Shown: positions 7,835-16,430, counted from the first letter of the stretch. The stretch is DNA of 64,000 bases from Flavobacterium frigidarium DSM 17623 (GCF_000425505.1 NZ_AUDO01000012.1:1-64000), one strand, 5' to 3'. Notes: generated by a model from the letters alone, not told the origin. Made by a program: numbers and translations.

Positions 7835-8311
7835 ATGAATAAGATTACAAAAATACTTACCGTAGTGGTTACCTGCTTGGCTGTTGGTTACTTATCAAGT
7901 ACAGTTACAAAATCAGCAATAACAACTTGGTATCCTACCTTAGTGAAACCAAGCTTTAATCCGCCTAATTGGGTTTTTGCGCCAGTGTGGAGCACACTGT
8001 ATATTATGATGGGAGTAGCGGCAGGACTAGTGTGGAATCGCATTGATTTTGAAAAAGAGATTGTGAGAAAAGCATTGGTTGTATTTGCCGTTCAGCTAGT
8101 GTTGAATGCTTTGTGGTCGTATTTATTCTTCGGATTAAAAAACCCTATGCTCGCCGGAATCGAAATCATTATTTTATGGTTGATGATTTTTGAAACGTAC
8201 ACGCAGTTCTCAAAAATTAATAAAATTGCAGGGTACTTATTGTTGCCTTATTTAGCCTGGGTGAGTTTTGCTATGGTTTTAAATGAAAGTATCTGGTGGT
8301 TGAATAGGTAG
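7835..8311 (+). CDS. tspO: TspO/MBR family protein
   Basis: A 158-residue integral membrane protein with five predicted transmembrane helices, the size and topology of tryptophan-rich sensory protein TspO, the bacterial homologue of the mitochondrial translocator protein. Family motifs are visible: WYPTLVKPSFNPPNWVFAPVW in the first loop (KPxFxPPxWxFxPVW), then ALWSYLFFGLKNP (NxxWSxxFFGxxxP). TspO binds porphyrins and related tetrapyrroles. The start is the ATG at 7835; the frame is open to 7772 but would begin upstream of the promoter. The gene is divergent from mvaD and appears monocistronic. No terminator was recognised before the CAGT-rich repeat at 8312. Confidence 0.93.
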   Translation: MNKITKILTVVVTCLAVGYLSSTVTKSAITTWYPTLVKPSFNPPNWVFAPVWSTLYIMMGVAAGLVWNRIDFEKEIVRKALVVFAVQLVLNALWSYLFFGLKNPMLAGIEIIILWLMIFETYTQFSKINKIAGYLLLPYLAWVSFAMVLNESIWWLNR

Positions 8312-8381
8312 GTTTCAGTCTTGGTTTGCGGTTATTAGTTTGCAGTCTCAGTCTCAGTTTTCAGTTTTCAGTTTCAGCCTG
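8312..8381. repeat. CAGT-rich degenerate repeat, copy 1
   Basis: About 70 bases built from irregular units such as TTTCAGTC, TTGCAGTCTCAG and TTTTCAG. It lies between the end of tspO and the stop of the first duplicated gene. A longer array of the same units lies at 9140-9310, after the second duplicated gene. Confidence 0.8.
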
Positions 8382-8394
8382 TTCTGTTGTGTGA

Positions 8395-9135
8395 TCAATT
8401 AACTATGTTTAGATTTTTAAAGGCGGTGTTTTTTTCGAATAAAAAGTCCATTAAACTCAGGGTATTTTGGTCGGCGGCGATGGTTTTTGATTTAGGGTCA
8501 GCATCGCAAAACTGAAGAAAAAGTTCTATTTGATCCGGTTGTAGCATCAAGGTTTTGATATAAAAGTTTTGGTCATAGCTATTTTTGGCAAGGGTGTAGA
8601 ACGCAATTTCAGGAACTGTTCTTTTAATTGGTTCTTTCTCTTTTTTGAGTTTGTCCACAATAAAACCCACTACTCGTATTACATTCAGTCCCTTATTTAT
8701 ACTTAGATCGTCAACATTTAAAGGTTTTAATTTTCTTTCTTCCCTGTCTGCTTTAATTTCATCTCTTTTTATTTGCTCAATTTTTGTATTTGTTTTCAGT
8801 GTAACAGCAGTAGTATTTGTAATTAAAATTTCATTTAACTCTTCCGCTACCAAAGTTACTTTAACTATAAGTTTATCGTTTACTAATAGCGCTGGGTTGA
8901 AAGGCAGTTGTTTTAATTCGTGGTTCTTTGATACAAATACCAGTAAATCACCCTTTTTTGCAGAAATAGAAAAATTGCCATCAGCATCGGTCAAAGCGAA
9001 CTCTTTAGTGTCATAATTAATTACTTCAACATTAGAAAGTACAAATTTATTAAACATCACTGTTCCGTCAATTTTTTGGGAAATACTTTTGATGGAGAAC
9101 AAGAGGAGTACAATTAATAGATGGTTTGTTCTCAT
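8395..9135 (-). CDS. Secreted carboxypeptidase-regulatory-like protein, copy 1
   Basis: A 246-residue exported protein. Residues 1-19 form a Sec signal ending before QKIDG. Residues about 20-95 form a CarboxypepD_reg-like beta-sandwich (KIDGTVMFNKFVLSNVEVIN, then ALTDADGNFSISAKKGD), the fold also found at the N-terminus of TonB-dependent receptors. After a variable middle comes a conserved C-terminal block, CDADPKSKTIAA then SLMDFLFEKNTAFKNL. No enzymatic motif is visible, and function is unknown. The gene at 9322-10062 is a tandem paralogue of identical length. The C-terminal coding end is far more similar between the copies than the rest, by eye about 93% over roughly 100 bases. Confidence 0.82.
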   Translation of the reverse strand: MRTNHLLIVLLLFSIKSISQKIDGTVMFNKFVLSNVEVINYDTKEFALTDADGNFSISAKKGDLLVFVSKNHELKQLPFNPALLVNDKLIVKVTLVAEELNEILITNTTAVTLKTNTKIEQIKRDEIKADREERKLKPLNVDDLSINKGLNVIRVVGFIVDKLKKEKEPIKRTVPEIAFYTLAKNSYDQNFYIKTLMLQPDQIELFLQFCDADPKSKTIAADQNTLSLMDFLFEKNTAFKNLNIVN

Positions 9136-9139
9136 GGGA

Positions 9140-9310
9140 TGTAGTCTTAGGTTTTAGTCTTGGTTTGCGGTTTGCAGTTTTCAGTCTCAGTTTTCAGTTT
9201 TCAGTCTCAGTCTTCAGTCTCAGTCTTCAGTCTCAGTCTTCAGTCTCAGTTTCAGTTTGCGGTCACAGTTTTCAGTCTCTGTCTCAGTTTGCAGTCACAG
9301 TCTCAGCCTG
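9140..9310. repeat. CAGT-rich degenerate repeat array, copy 2
   Basis: About 170 bases of irregular TTTTCAG, TCTCAG and TTCAGTCTCAG units on the plus strand. It separates the two duplicated genes and lies immediately 3' of the second one, as copy 1 does for the first. A 73-codon open frame runs through it but is only translated repeat. Confidence 0.85.
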
Positions 9311-9321
9311 CTTGTGTGTGG

Positions 9322-10062
9322 TTAGTTTGCTGTGGCTAGATTTTTAAAGGCGGTTTTTTTTTCGAATAAAAAGTCCATTAAACTCAGCACATTTTGGTTG
9401 GCGGCGATGGTTTTTGATTTAGGGTCAGCATCGCAGAATTCTAAGAATAATCCAATCTCTTCGGGTTGTAGGTGTAGTGTTTTTTTGAGATAAACGGTAT
9501 CACATTTTGATTGGGCAAAATCTTTGAATGCTATTTCAGGTGCTTCTTTTTTGGCGGGTCCTTTATCTTTAAGGAATAGGTCTAGAAGCATTCCGCCTAT
9601 TCGCATAAAGTCAAGACCATTTACTATTGTTCCTGTATAAACGCCCTGTACTTGCGGAGCAGCAGTTGTTTTTTCTAATGTGTATTGGTCTAATTTAGTT
9701 TGTTCCCACTTCTGGTCTGTGCCTAATTTTATTGAAGGTATATTTGTTACGACAACTTCACTCAATTCTACGGCCTTTAAAATTAGATCAACTTCTAACA
9801 CGCCATTAGTATATAGCAAAGGATTTAGCATCAGTTTTTTTAGTTGGTACTGTTTAGAAACAAAAATCAAAATGTCATTGGTTTTTGCATCGATGGTAAA
9901 TTCTCCTTTAGCATCTGTAATAGTTAGTTGCCTTGTGTTGGAGTTGATTACTTCCACATTAGGAATCACATAGTTGTTATAGAGAACCGTGCCTTTTACT
10001 TTTTGTGAAAAACTATTTAAGGTATGTAAAATAACAACTAGGGAAAGTAGTTTTGTTCTCAT
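9322..10062 (-). CDS. Secreted carboxypeptidase-regulatory-like protein, copy 2
   Basis: A 246-residue paralogue of the 8395-9135 product. It has a Sec signal (residues 1-19), a CarboxypepD_reg-like domain (KVKGTVLYNNYVIPNVEVIN, then TITDAKGEFTIDAKTND), a divergent middle and the shared C-terminal CDADPKSKTIAA / SLMDFLFEKKTAFKNL block. Its ATG is at 10062 and its stop is followed by the CAGT-rich array. The repeat unit of the duplication is about 927 bases (gene plus array). Role unknown; the family's fold suggests cell-surface or periplasmic binding, which is inference. Copy 1 starts only 4 bases before the array that follows copy 2, so the two could be cotranscribed. Confidence 0.82.
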   Translation of the reverse strand: MRTKLLSLVVILHTLNSFSQKVKGTVLYNNYVIPNVEVINSNTRQLTITDAKGEFTIDAKTNDILIFVSKQYQLKKLMLNPLLYTNGVLEVDLILKAVELSEVVVTNIPSIKLGTDQKWEQTKLDQYTLEKTTAAPQVQGVYTGTIVNGLDFMRIGGMLLDLFLKDKGPAKKEAPEIAFKDFAQSKCDTVYLKKTLHLQPEEIGLFLEFCDADPKSKTIAANQNVLSLMDFLFEKKTAFKNLATAN

Positions 10063-10157
10063 AAATTATCGTCTAATAGCTTAACTGTAAAAGTATTAGA
10101 TTGTTCTTAATGAAAACTTATCAATTGTGTAAATTCTTGTTAATTAATTTTAAGATA

Positions 10158-11378
10158 TTAAATAGCATTCGCTACTATAAACCCACTTGTCCACGCATTC
10201 TGGAAATTAAAGCCACCCGTAATCGCATCGATATTGACTATTTCTCCAGCAAAATAAAGATTTGCATGTAGTTTACTTTCCATGGTTTTAAAATTGATTT
10301 CTTTTAAATCGATTCCGCCAGCAGTTACAAATTCTTCTTTAAAAGTACTTTTTCCATTGACTTGAAAACTTCCATTTGTTAGTTGATTGGATAGATTTTG
10401 CAGTTGCATTTTAGAGAGGTCTGCCCATTTTGTCTCGGAATCAATTCCTGATGCATGTACGAGACTCTCCCACAAACGATTCGGAAAATCAAAAGGGGAT
10501 TTTTTAGAAACGGCTTTTTTGGCATGTTCTTGCTTGAGTTCTTTTAGTTTTTTCTCGGCTTCATCTGCATCGACATCATTTAGCCAATTCACACTAATAG
10601 TAAATTGATAGTTTTTGTCATGCAATATTCTTGCACCCCAAGCGGATAATTTTAAAACCGCAGGACCGCTCATTCCCCAGTGGGTGATTAATAAAGGCCC
10701 GGTTGATTCTAGTTTTGTGTCTTTTACCTTCACGGTTGCTAAAGCGGCAACACCTGGCAATTCTTTAATTCTAGGATCTTTGATATTGAAGGTAAACAAA
10801 GATGGCACCGGATTCACAATGGCGTGACCATAAGTTTGTAGCATTTCCCAAACTTTAGGGTTGCTTCCAGTAGCTAGAATAAGTTTTTCTGCTACATAAT
10901 TTTCAGTTTGTGTTTCTATTTTCCAAATGTTTTCTCCCGAAATTTCGGGATTAAAAATAGACTGTACACTTTGTCCTGTCAATACTTTGATGCCTAGTTT
11001 TTGAGTGGCTTGCAAAAAGCAATCAATGATCGTTTGTGAGGAATTAGAAACCGGAAACATTCTGCCGTCATCTTCAATTTTTAACTCAACACCATGTTTT
11101 TCAAACCAATCGATAGTATCGCCGGAGCAAAATTGGTGAAAAGGACCACGCAATTCTTTCTCTCCACGTGGATAGAATTTTACTAATTCGTTAGGTTCAA
11201 AACAGGCGTGCGTCACATTGCAACGACCACCACCAGAGATGCGCACTTTTTGCAAAACTTCGGCACCACGTTCTAGTATGGCCACTTTTAATTTTGGGTT
11301 CTTCTCCACGATGTTTATGGCTGTAAAAAAACCTGCTGCACCACCACCTACTATAATTATATCAAAATCTTGATTCAT
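10158..11378 (-). CDS. FAD-dependent oxidoreductase, HI0933/YhiN (BaiN-like) family
   Basis: A 406-residue flavoprotein. The N-terminal Rossmann motif IIIVGGGAAGFFTA (residues 8-21) is followed by LERGAEVLQKVRISGGGRCNVTHAC, the signature of the HI0933-like family (PF03486), and a C-terminal FAD-contact segment TGGFNFQNAWTSGF. It is cytoplasmic with no membrane segment. Family members include the bile-acid enzyme BaiN, but most are uncharacterised NAD(P)H-dependent oxidoreductases, so the substrate is open. Length is typical. The glycerophosphodiesterase gene ends 29 bases upstream on the same strand, so the two are probably cotranscribed from the promoter at 12100-12127. Confidence 0.9.
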   Translation of the reverse strand: MNQDFDIIIVGGGAAGFFTAINIVEKNPKLKVAILERGAEVLQKVRISGGGRCNVTHACFEPNELVKFYPRGEKELRGPFHQFCSGDTIDWFEKHGVELKIEDDGRMFPVSNSSQTIIDCFLQATQKLGIKVLTGQSVQSIFNPEISGENIWKIETQTENYVAEKLILATGSNPKVWEMLQTYGHAIVNPVPSLFTFNIKDPRIKELPGVAALATVKVKDTKLESTGPLLITHWGMSGPAVLKLSAWGARILHDKNYQFTISVNWLNDVDADEAEKKLKELKQEHAKKAVSKKSPFDFPNRLWESLVHASGIDSETKWADLSKMQLQNLSNQLTNGSFQVNGKSTFKEEFVTAGGIDLKEINFKTMESKLHANLYFAGEIVNIDAITGGFNFQNAWTSGFIVANAI

Positions 11379-11407
11379 GTTGTTTTTGTTTTTGCTTGAA
11401 GCAAAAT

Positions 11408-12085
11408 TTATAATCTATCGGGAAAATCAGAAATGATTCCGTCTACTTTGTATGATTGTATTTTTTTTATGTCTTCGATTTCGTTAACCGTCCAAGGGAA
11501 AACTTGAAACCCTGCTTGCTGCATTGCACTAACATTGTATTTTGAAAGCAACTGAAAATCAGGGTTTATCGCTTGCGCTCTTATCTTTTTGGCGAAAGCC
11601 AGAGCATCTTCTATATTCGTGTCCGTCAAAACACCAATCGAAATCTCAGGATTCAATGAGCGCACTTTTTCTAAAGTATCCCACTCAAAACTAGAGACGA
11701 TAAACTGGCTGAATTTCCAATGTTTTTTAGTTATGAATTGCTCGAGGACTGTGACTAATTTGTCAGCCAAATTAGTACTTTTTATTTCGATATTAACAGA
11801 GCATTTTCGATCAATAAGATTTAAAACTTCGATTAATGTTGGAATATGCTGCTGTTCTTTGATTCGGAATTGTTGTAATTCCGTACAAGTCAAACTATTT
11901 ACACAGCCGCTACCATTGGTCGTTCTATCTATAGTTTCGTCATGAATTACCATGATTTCACCATCAGCACTGAGATGTATATCTAATTCGATTTGGTCAA
12001 CACCTAGCGCTAGTGCTTTTTCAAAACCAATCAAAGTATTCTCAGGTTCGTAACCTTTAGCACCACGATGACCTATTTTGAGCAT
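11408..12085 (-). CDS. Glycerophosphodiester phosphodiesterase
   Basis: A 225-residue GDPD-family (PF03009) TIM-barrel enzyme predicted to hydrolyse glycerophosphodiesters to glycerol 3-phosphate and an alcohol. HRGAKGYEPENT (residues 6-17) has the conserved HRG and EN. QIELDIHLSADGEIMVIHDETIDRTTNG has the metal-binding ELD and the second catalytic His (VIHD). It lacks a signal peptide, so it resembles cytoplasmic UgpQ rather than periplasmic GlpQ. The promoter lies 15 bases upstream of the ATG at 12085. It precedes the flavoprotein gene on the same strand. Confidence 0.92.
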   Translation of the reverse strand: MLKIGHRGAKGYEPENTLIGFEKALALGVDQIELDIHLSADGEIMVIHDETIDRTTNGSGCVNSLTCTELQQFRIKEQQHIPTLIEVLNLIDRKCSVNIEIKSTNLADKLVTVLEQFITKKHWKFSQFIVSSFEWDTLEKVRSLNPEISIGVLTDTNIEDALAFAKKIRAQAINPDFQLLSKYNVSAMQQAGFQVFPWTVNEIEDIKKIQSYKVDGIISDFPDRL

Positions 12086-12099
12086 AGTTTAATTTTTTA

Positions 12100-12127
12100 C
12101 AAAGGTAGCTAAAATAAAAAAGCACAA
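12100..12127 (-). promoter_or_regulatory. Promoter of the glycerophosphodiesterase gene
   Basis: On the minus strand TTG (12127-12125), 17-base spacer, TACCTTTG (12107-12100). The -33 element lies inside the stem of the terminator of the upstream amylase gene. Confidence 0.65.
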
Positions 12128-12145
12128 ACCGAGTTGGTTTGTGCT
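12121..12145 (-). terminator. Intrinsic terminator after the maltose operon minus arm
   Basis: AGCACAAACC (12121-12130) pairs perfectly with GGTTTGTGCT (12136-12145) with a five-base loop and A/T tracts on both sides. It follows the alpha-amylase gene, which ends at 12245, and closes the five-gene minus-strand arm. Confidence 0.75.
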
Positions 12146-12244
12146 TTTAAAGTTTAAAAAGGTGGTGGTATTCTTTGGGAAATCTATTCTTTCAAAAATT
12201 TGCAGCATTAGAATTCTGCGGTAATCCTTTTAATCTGCATCCAA

Positions 12245-13909
12245 CTATTGTTTTTCTAAAAGTGCAATGTCAAATGGGGTGTCAAGACTAACTTTTCCGT
12301 CTGTTACAGTGACTAATTTTCCAGAGTAAGCATCTATTAATGTAATTCCGTTTGCGAAAATTGATCCAACAGATAACTCTTTTTTGCCTATTGGTAAATT
12401 TAGTCCCACGACTACTTGATCCGTGTACTTGTCGTTATAGAAAGTTCTCGAAAATGTATATGGTTGTGCGGTAATCTCTTGATGTACACCGGCTCCAATT
12501 GATGGGTGATTTTTTCTAAACTGTCCTAGTTTTTGCCAATGCAAAAGCGCTTCTTGAGTTGCTTTGTCTGACTTAATATCTTCCCAGTTCATGAATGAGC
12601 GCAAAGTTGCATCACCTTCAGTTCCTTCAACAACAAGTGAACGTGCCGATTCATCTCCATAAAAAACCTGCGCTAATCCTGGCGAAAGCAATAATTTTGT
12701 TGCCGTTTCTTTGTTCTTAGTTCTATTAGCGTCAAACGGACTTCCATCATCATGAGACGATAAGTAGTTTAAAACACTGTGTCCTTTTAATTCACCATTT
12801 AAGGCATTAGAATATTTAGAGAATATAAATTCGTACCCTTTTAATGCATCCGATTTGAATTCGAAATTGATCATATTGCTAAAACCATTGTCGTAATAAT
12901 TGACTTTTTTATCTCCAAAATCAAAATATTTTCCAGCACTAATATTATAATTGTACACTTCGGAGATGGTATAAAATGGGTTGTTGTCTAATACTTTTGT
13001 TGGATTGTTTTTCTTCCAAGTGGCAAAAGCATAATCACATTGCGTTTTAAAGTCGCTCCAAACACTCAAATTGGTGTGTTTAACCGTATCGGCTCTGTAG
13101 CCATCAATTCCGTAAGTGACGATGTAATCTGTCAACCATTTAATAATGTAGTTTTTTGAAGTTCTTGGATATCCTGTTCTCTTAAAAAAGGCATCAAGTG
13201 AAGCGACTTCTTTTTCGTAACGGCCTTCTGCTTTCCATTTTTGGATTAAAAAAGGAGGGAGGGCAACCTCTTGATTGCTTTCGGTTTTAATATCTGGTAA
13301 GTTCTTCACTAAAGTGCAAGCCGTTGTAGTTTCAAATGTTTTGTAATCACATTCGGGATCTGTTCGTACCCAATCTTGTGGCCATACCGAATCCTCAGGA
13401 GTTACCGGCCCGGTGTGATTAATTACGCCATCAAGAATAATTCTTATTCCGTGAGCATGTGCTTTTTCAACTAATGCTGCAAGATCATCTTTAGTTCCAA
13501 AATTAGGATCTAATGCCGTCCAGTCTCTCGTCCAGTATCCATGAAACGCATAACTGTACCCTGTTCCTTCATCAACACCATCGTGAATTTGCTCTACTAT
13601 TGGTGTAAACCAAATCGCATTTATCCCCAGTTTGTCAAAATATCCCTCGTCAATTTTTTGCGAAATTCCTTTGATGTCACCACCTTGAAAACCACGCAAT
13701 TTGCCGCTAGTTTTAGTTCGGTTGTAATTCTGGTCATTTGCTGTGTCTCCGTTATTAAAACGATCAGTCATTAAAAAATAGACACTTGCCGCTTCCCAAA
13801 TGAATGGCGTTTTGGTTTCTTTTTTAGTTGTAGAAACCATTTTTGAGCTGCTACAACTTGCTAAAAATGCTAGAGCAAATAATAGCACATATGTATTTTG
13901 TTTTTTCAT
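12245..13909 (-). CDS. GH13 alpha-amylase lipoprotein (SusG-like)
   Basis: A 554-residue lipoprotein; the lipobox LASCS puts the acylated Cys at 19. The GH13 barrel shows region I DGVINH at 160-165, region II DGYRADTVKH with nucleophile Asp274, region III SEVYN with acid/base Glu317, and region IV SSHDD with transition-state Asp387. It should cut internal alpha-1,4 bonds of starch or maltodextrin at the cell surface or in the periplasm. It is the last gene of the minus arm; the GH31 stop lies 4 bases upstream, so translation is likely coupled. No separate starch-binding module is evident, unlike some SusG proteins. Confidence 0.94.
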   Translation of the reverse strand: MKKQNTYVLLFALAFLASCSSSKMVSTTKKETKTPFIWEAASVYFLMTDRFNNGDTANDQNYNRTKTSGKLRGFQGGDIKGISQKIDEGYFDKLGINAIWFTPIVEQIHDGVDEGTGYSYAFHGYWTRDWTALDPNFGTKDDLAALVEKAHAHGIRIILDGVINHTGPVTPEDSVWPQDWVRTDPECDYKTFETTTACTLVKNLPDIKTESNQEVALPPFLIQKWKAEGRYEKEVASLDAFFKRTGYPRTSKNYIIKWLTDYIVTYGIDGYRADTVKHTNLSVWSDFKTQCDYAFATWKKNNPTKVLDNNPFYTISEVYNYNISAGKYFDFGDKKVNYYDNGFSNMINFEFKSDALKGYEFIFSKYSNALNGELKGHSVLNYLSSHDDGSPFDANRTKNKETATKLLLSPGLAQVFYGDESARSLVVEGTEGDATLRSFMNWEDIKSDKATQEALLHWQKLGQFRKNHPSIGAGVHQEITAQPYTFSRTFYNDKYTDQVVVGLNLPIGKKELSVGSIFANGITLIDAYSGKLVTVTDGKVSLDTPFDIALLEKQ

Positions 13910-13913
13910 GTTG

Positions 13914-16307
13914 CTAATATTGAATGTTTATTTTTTGTGATGATTCTTTTGTCCATTTTACTGGAATGTTAAGTTGGTTGCTTGCCGCTGTCCAAGTGAA
14001 ATCAATCACTTTATTGTTTTGTTTTATCTTCTTTGGTTTTTTTGCGCTGTTGTGAATTACAAGTACGATGTCACGATCAATACTTTCATAATTTGCGCCT
14101 ATTTGAGACTTTAAGTCTATAGTCAATTTACTGTTTTTATTTGTTCCCGTAAAATGTAAAATTTCAAAATTTCCTTTCTCGAAAGCTTCTGGTGTTTTAC
14201 CATCATCGTTGTACATTTTACCAGTGCTTACTTTTAGATCGTTGTCCTTGTAATAATGCAGTGTTAGTTTTGAAGTAGTGTAATCACGTGTCGTTTGTAC
14301 CAAATCTGCCATGGGGATAAAAGCACCGCCTCGTACAAATACCGGAATGTGCTCAGGTACTACTTTAATGTTTTCTGTGCTTGCTGCCGCATATTTCTTG
14401 TCAGAGTAAAAGTCGAACCAATTGCTGCTTTTAGGAAAATAAATTGTTTTTTCAGTTGTTCCAGCATGTGTAATAGGAGTAACGAGAAAGTCATTTCCCC
14501 ATAAGTAGGTTTCGTTTACTTGTTGGATAACGGTATCATTAGGTTCTTCAAAAAGCAGCGGACGCATTAATGGTGTTCCTTTTTGATTGTTTTCGAAAGC
14601 GATAGTGTAATTGTACGGAATCATTTGGTAGCGTAATTCGATGGCTTTGCGCGTTCTGTTTTTTGTGATTTCGTCTTTAAAAATCGGTTCAGATGGAACG
14701 TCTTCCTGAGCATGTGGACGAAAAACAGGTTGGAAAACGCCATATTGCAACCAGCGTGTGTACAATTCATTGTCATCCGTTGCTCCAGCAAAACCACCCA
14801 AGTCAGAGTGCATGTATCCCATACCTTGCATTCCCATTTGAAGTGCAATTTCTGTTTGTGCTTGCAATCCGCCCCAAGAACGACTAACATCTCCTGACCA
14901 CGGAATCATACCGTATCTTTGGGATCCAGAGTATCCTGCGCGCATTAAAATAAAAGGTCTTTGATTTGTAAAATCCTTTTTATAACCGTCCAGAACAAGT
15001 TTTGCCCAATTGTGGCCATAGATATTATGAACTTCATCTGCTTTTCCAGCAGCGGTAATTGCTTCAGACGGAAAAACTTCGGGTTCGCCAAGATCACCCC
15101 ACAATCCAGCAACGCCTTGATTGATTAAATTTTTATAAATATCCCAAAACCATTGCTTGCCTTCGGGTTTAAAAATATCGATGATTCCAGTATTTCCAAA
15201 ATAGAAATCGTAGGTAAATGGTTGACCAAGGCTATCCGTGGCTAAGATTTTTTTATCAACTGCTTCTTGCCATTTGCTTGAAGTAGTTAAAATAAAAGGT
15301 TCAGTGATTAGAATTGTTTTGACGCCTGCTTTCTCAAGATTGGCAATCATATTTGTAGGCTCAGGAAAACTTTCTTTATCCCATTCCAGGTTTCCCATAG
15401 TTCCTTGAACTGTTTTTCCGAACCAGTATAAATCCAGAATTACAGCGTCTACAGGAATTTTTTCATCTCTAAATTTTTGAATTGTTGCTTCGGTTTCAGC
15501 TTGGGTGTGGTAACCAAAACGACTGGCAAAATTACCAAATGCCCAGCGTGGAGGCAGGGGTTGTTTTCCAGTTAAGTTGGTGTAGCTGTCTATCAAGTCA
15601 GTCCAACTGTCGGCTGCGATAACTTGATAGGTTTTTCGGCCAGATATTGTTTCGTATGCTAATATGTTGTCTTTTTTACTGTCTAAATCTAAGTATCCAA
15701 TCGCGGCATTGTCAAAATGGACTGCGTAGATTTTTGATGACATCACTAGTGGCATGGTAAAATTCATTAATTCTGAATGTGTTTCATAACCGTAATGTGC
15801 ACGATTGTACAATTGCAATCGGTTCCCACGGCGGTTCATTCCTAAAACGCGTTCGCCTGTACCATAAAGCATTTCGGTCTTATCTAAATTAAAATCGAGC
15901 ACTTCAGTGCTGTCTTTTTTTACATAGCCATTTTTCTCAGAAAGTAGTGCTTTGGACTTATAGAAATAATTAATTTGGAAAGGAGATTTGGTTACCGTAA
16001 CCGCAATTCCTTGAGTAGACAAAACGATTTGTGTATTTGTTTCTTTTACTTTAGCAATGTTGTTTTCAGGTTCAAGAACAACTGCGTGCGATGTTGCGTT
16101 TGGCTTATTTTTTTCGAATGTTGGAATAAAAGTAGTCGCTACAATTTTGTCAGAATATGCAGTGATACTATAGTTACCATCTGAAGTTGTTATATCTAAT
16201 GTGTTGTGGTTGTAACTGCTGTTTTTAAATTTTCGGTCTGCATTTTGCGCAAATGAAAATGTGATTGTAAAAACCAGTAGTAAGATGCTGAGAAGGAATT
16301 TGTTCAT
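13914..16307 (-). CDS. GH31 alpha-glucosidase, secreted
   Basis: A 797-residue glycoside hydrolase family 31 enzyme with a Sec signal peptide (residues 1-20, ending FSFAQN), hence periplasmic or exported. The catalytic barrel has GLWGDLGEPE with nucleophile Asp405 and IPWSGDVSRSWGG with acid/base Asp473. An N-terminal beta-sandwich precedes it and C-terminal beta domains (DUF5110-like) follow. It should release glucose from the non-reducing ends of alpha-glucans. The frame is open to 16403, but MNKFLLSIL at 16307 starts a clean signal peptide, and the extension crosses repeat copy B. The 220-base gap to the GH65 gene may hold a promoter. Confidence 0.93.
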   Translation of the reverse strand: MNKFLLSILLLVFTITFSFAQNADRKFKNSSYNHNTLDITTSDGNYSITAYSDKIVATTFIPTFEKNKPNATSHAVVLEPENNIAKVKETNTQIVLSTQGIAVTVTKSPFQINYFYKSKALLSEKNGYVKKDSTEVLDFNLDKTEMLYGTGERVLGMNRRGNRLQLYNRAHYGYETHSELMNFTMPLVMSSKIYAVHFDNAAIGYLDLDSKKDNILAYETISGRKTYQVIAADSWTDLIDSYTNLTGKQPLPPRWAFGNFASRFGYHTQAETEATIQKFRDEKIPVDAVILDLYWFGKTVQGTMGNLEWDKESFPEPTNMIANLEKAGVKTILITEPFILTTSSKWQEAVDKKILATDSLGQPFTYDFYFGNTGIIDIFKPEGKQWFWDIYKNLINQGVAGLWGDLGEPEVFPSEAITAAGKADEVHNIYGHNWAKLVLDGYKKDFTNQRPFILMRAGYSGSQRYGMIPWSGDVSRSWGGLQAQTEIALQMGMQGMGYMHSDLGGFAGATDDNELYTRWLQYGVFQPVFRPHAQEDVPSEPIFKDEITKNRTRKAIELRYQMIPYNYTIAFENNQKGTPLMRPLLFEEPNDTVIQQVNETYLWGNDFLVTPITHAGTTEKTIYFPKSSNWFDFYSDKKYAAASTENIKVVPEHIPVFVRGGAFIPMADLVQTTRDYTTSKLTLHYYKDNDLKVSTGKMYNDDGKTPEAFEKGNFEILHFTGTNKNSKLTIDLKSQIGANYESIDRDIVLVIHNSAKKPKKIKQNNKVIDFTWTAASNQLNIPVKWTKESSQKINIQY

Positions 16308-16320
16308 AGTACTTTTTTTT

Positions 16321-16388
16321 AGCCCTGATAGGACCGATATCCTCGTAACGTAGTGAAGAGATAAAGGGGATAGCAGGAAATAGCTTCT
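16321..16388 (+). repeat. Interspersed intergenic repeat, copy B
   Basis: It begins AGCCCTGATAGGACCG and ends GATAGCAGGAAATAGCTTCT, matching the ends of copy A (3977-4055, opposite strand) with a shorter and different middle. It lies between the GH31 and GH65 genes, upstream of the GH31 start. Confidence 0.6.
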
Positions 16389-16430
16389 AATAATTACAAG
16401 CAAAAAATAGTGTTGTTGCTACTTGAAATG

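Noticed and set aside
9140..9310. Possible CRISPR array
   Set aside because: Units have no fixed length, there are no unique spacers and no cas genes are nearby.
9126..9347. Open frame of 73 codons across the CAGT-rich array
   Set aside because: The peptide is only translated repeat (Ser/Gln/Val/Phe rich) and overlaps both gene ends.
16308..16403. Upstream extension of the GH31 gene
   Set aside because: It would place repeat copy B in the coding region and bury a good signal peptide; ATG at 16307 fits better.
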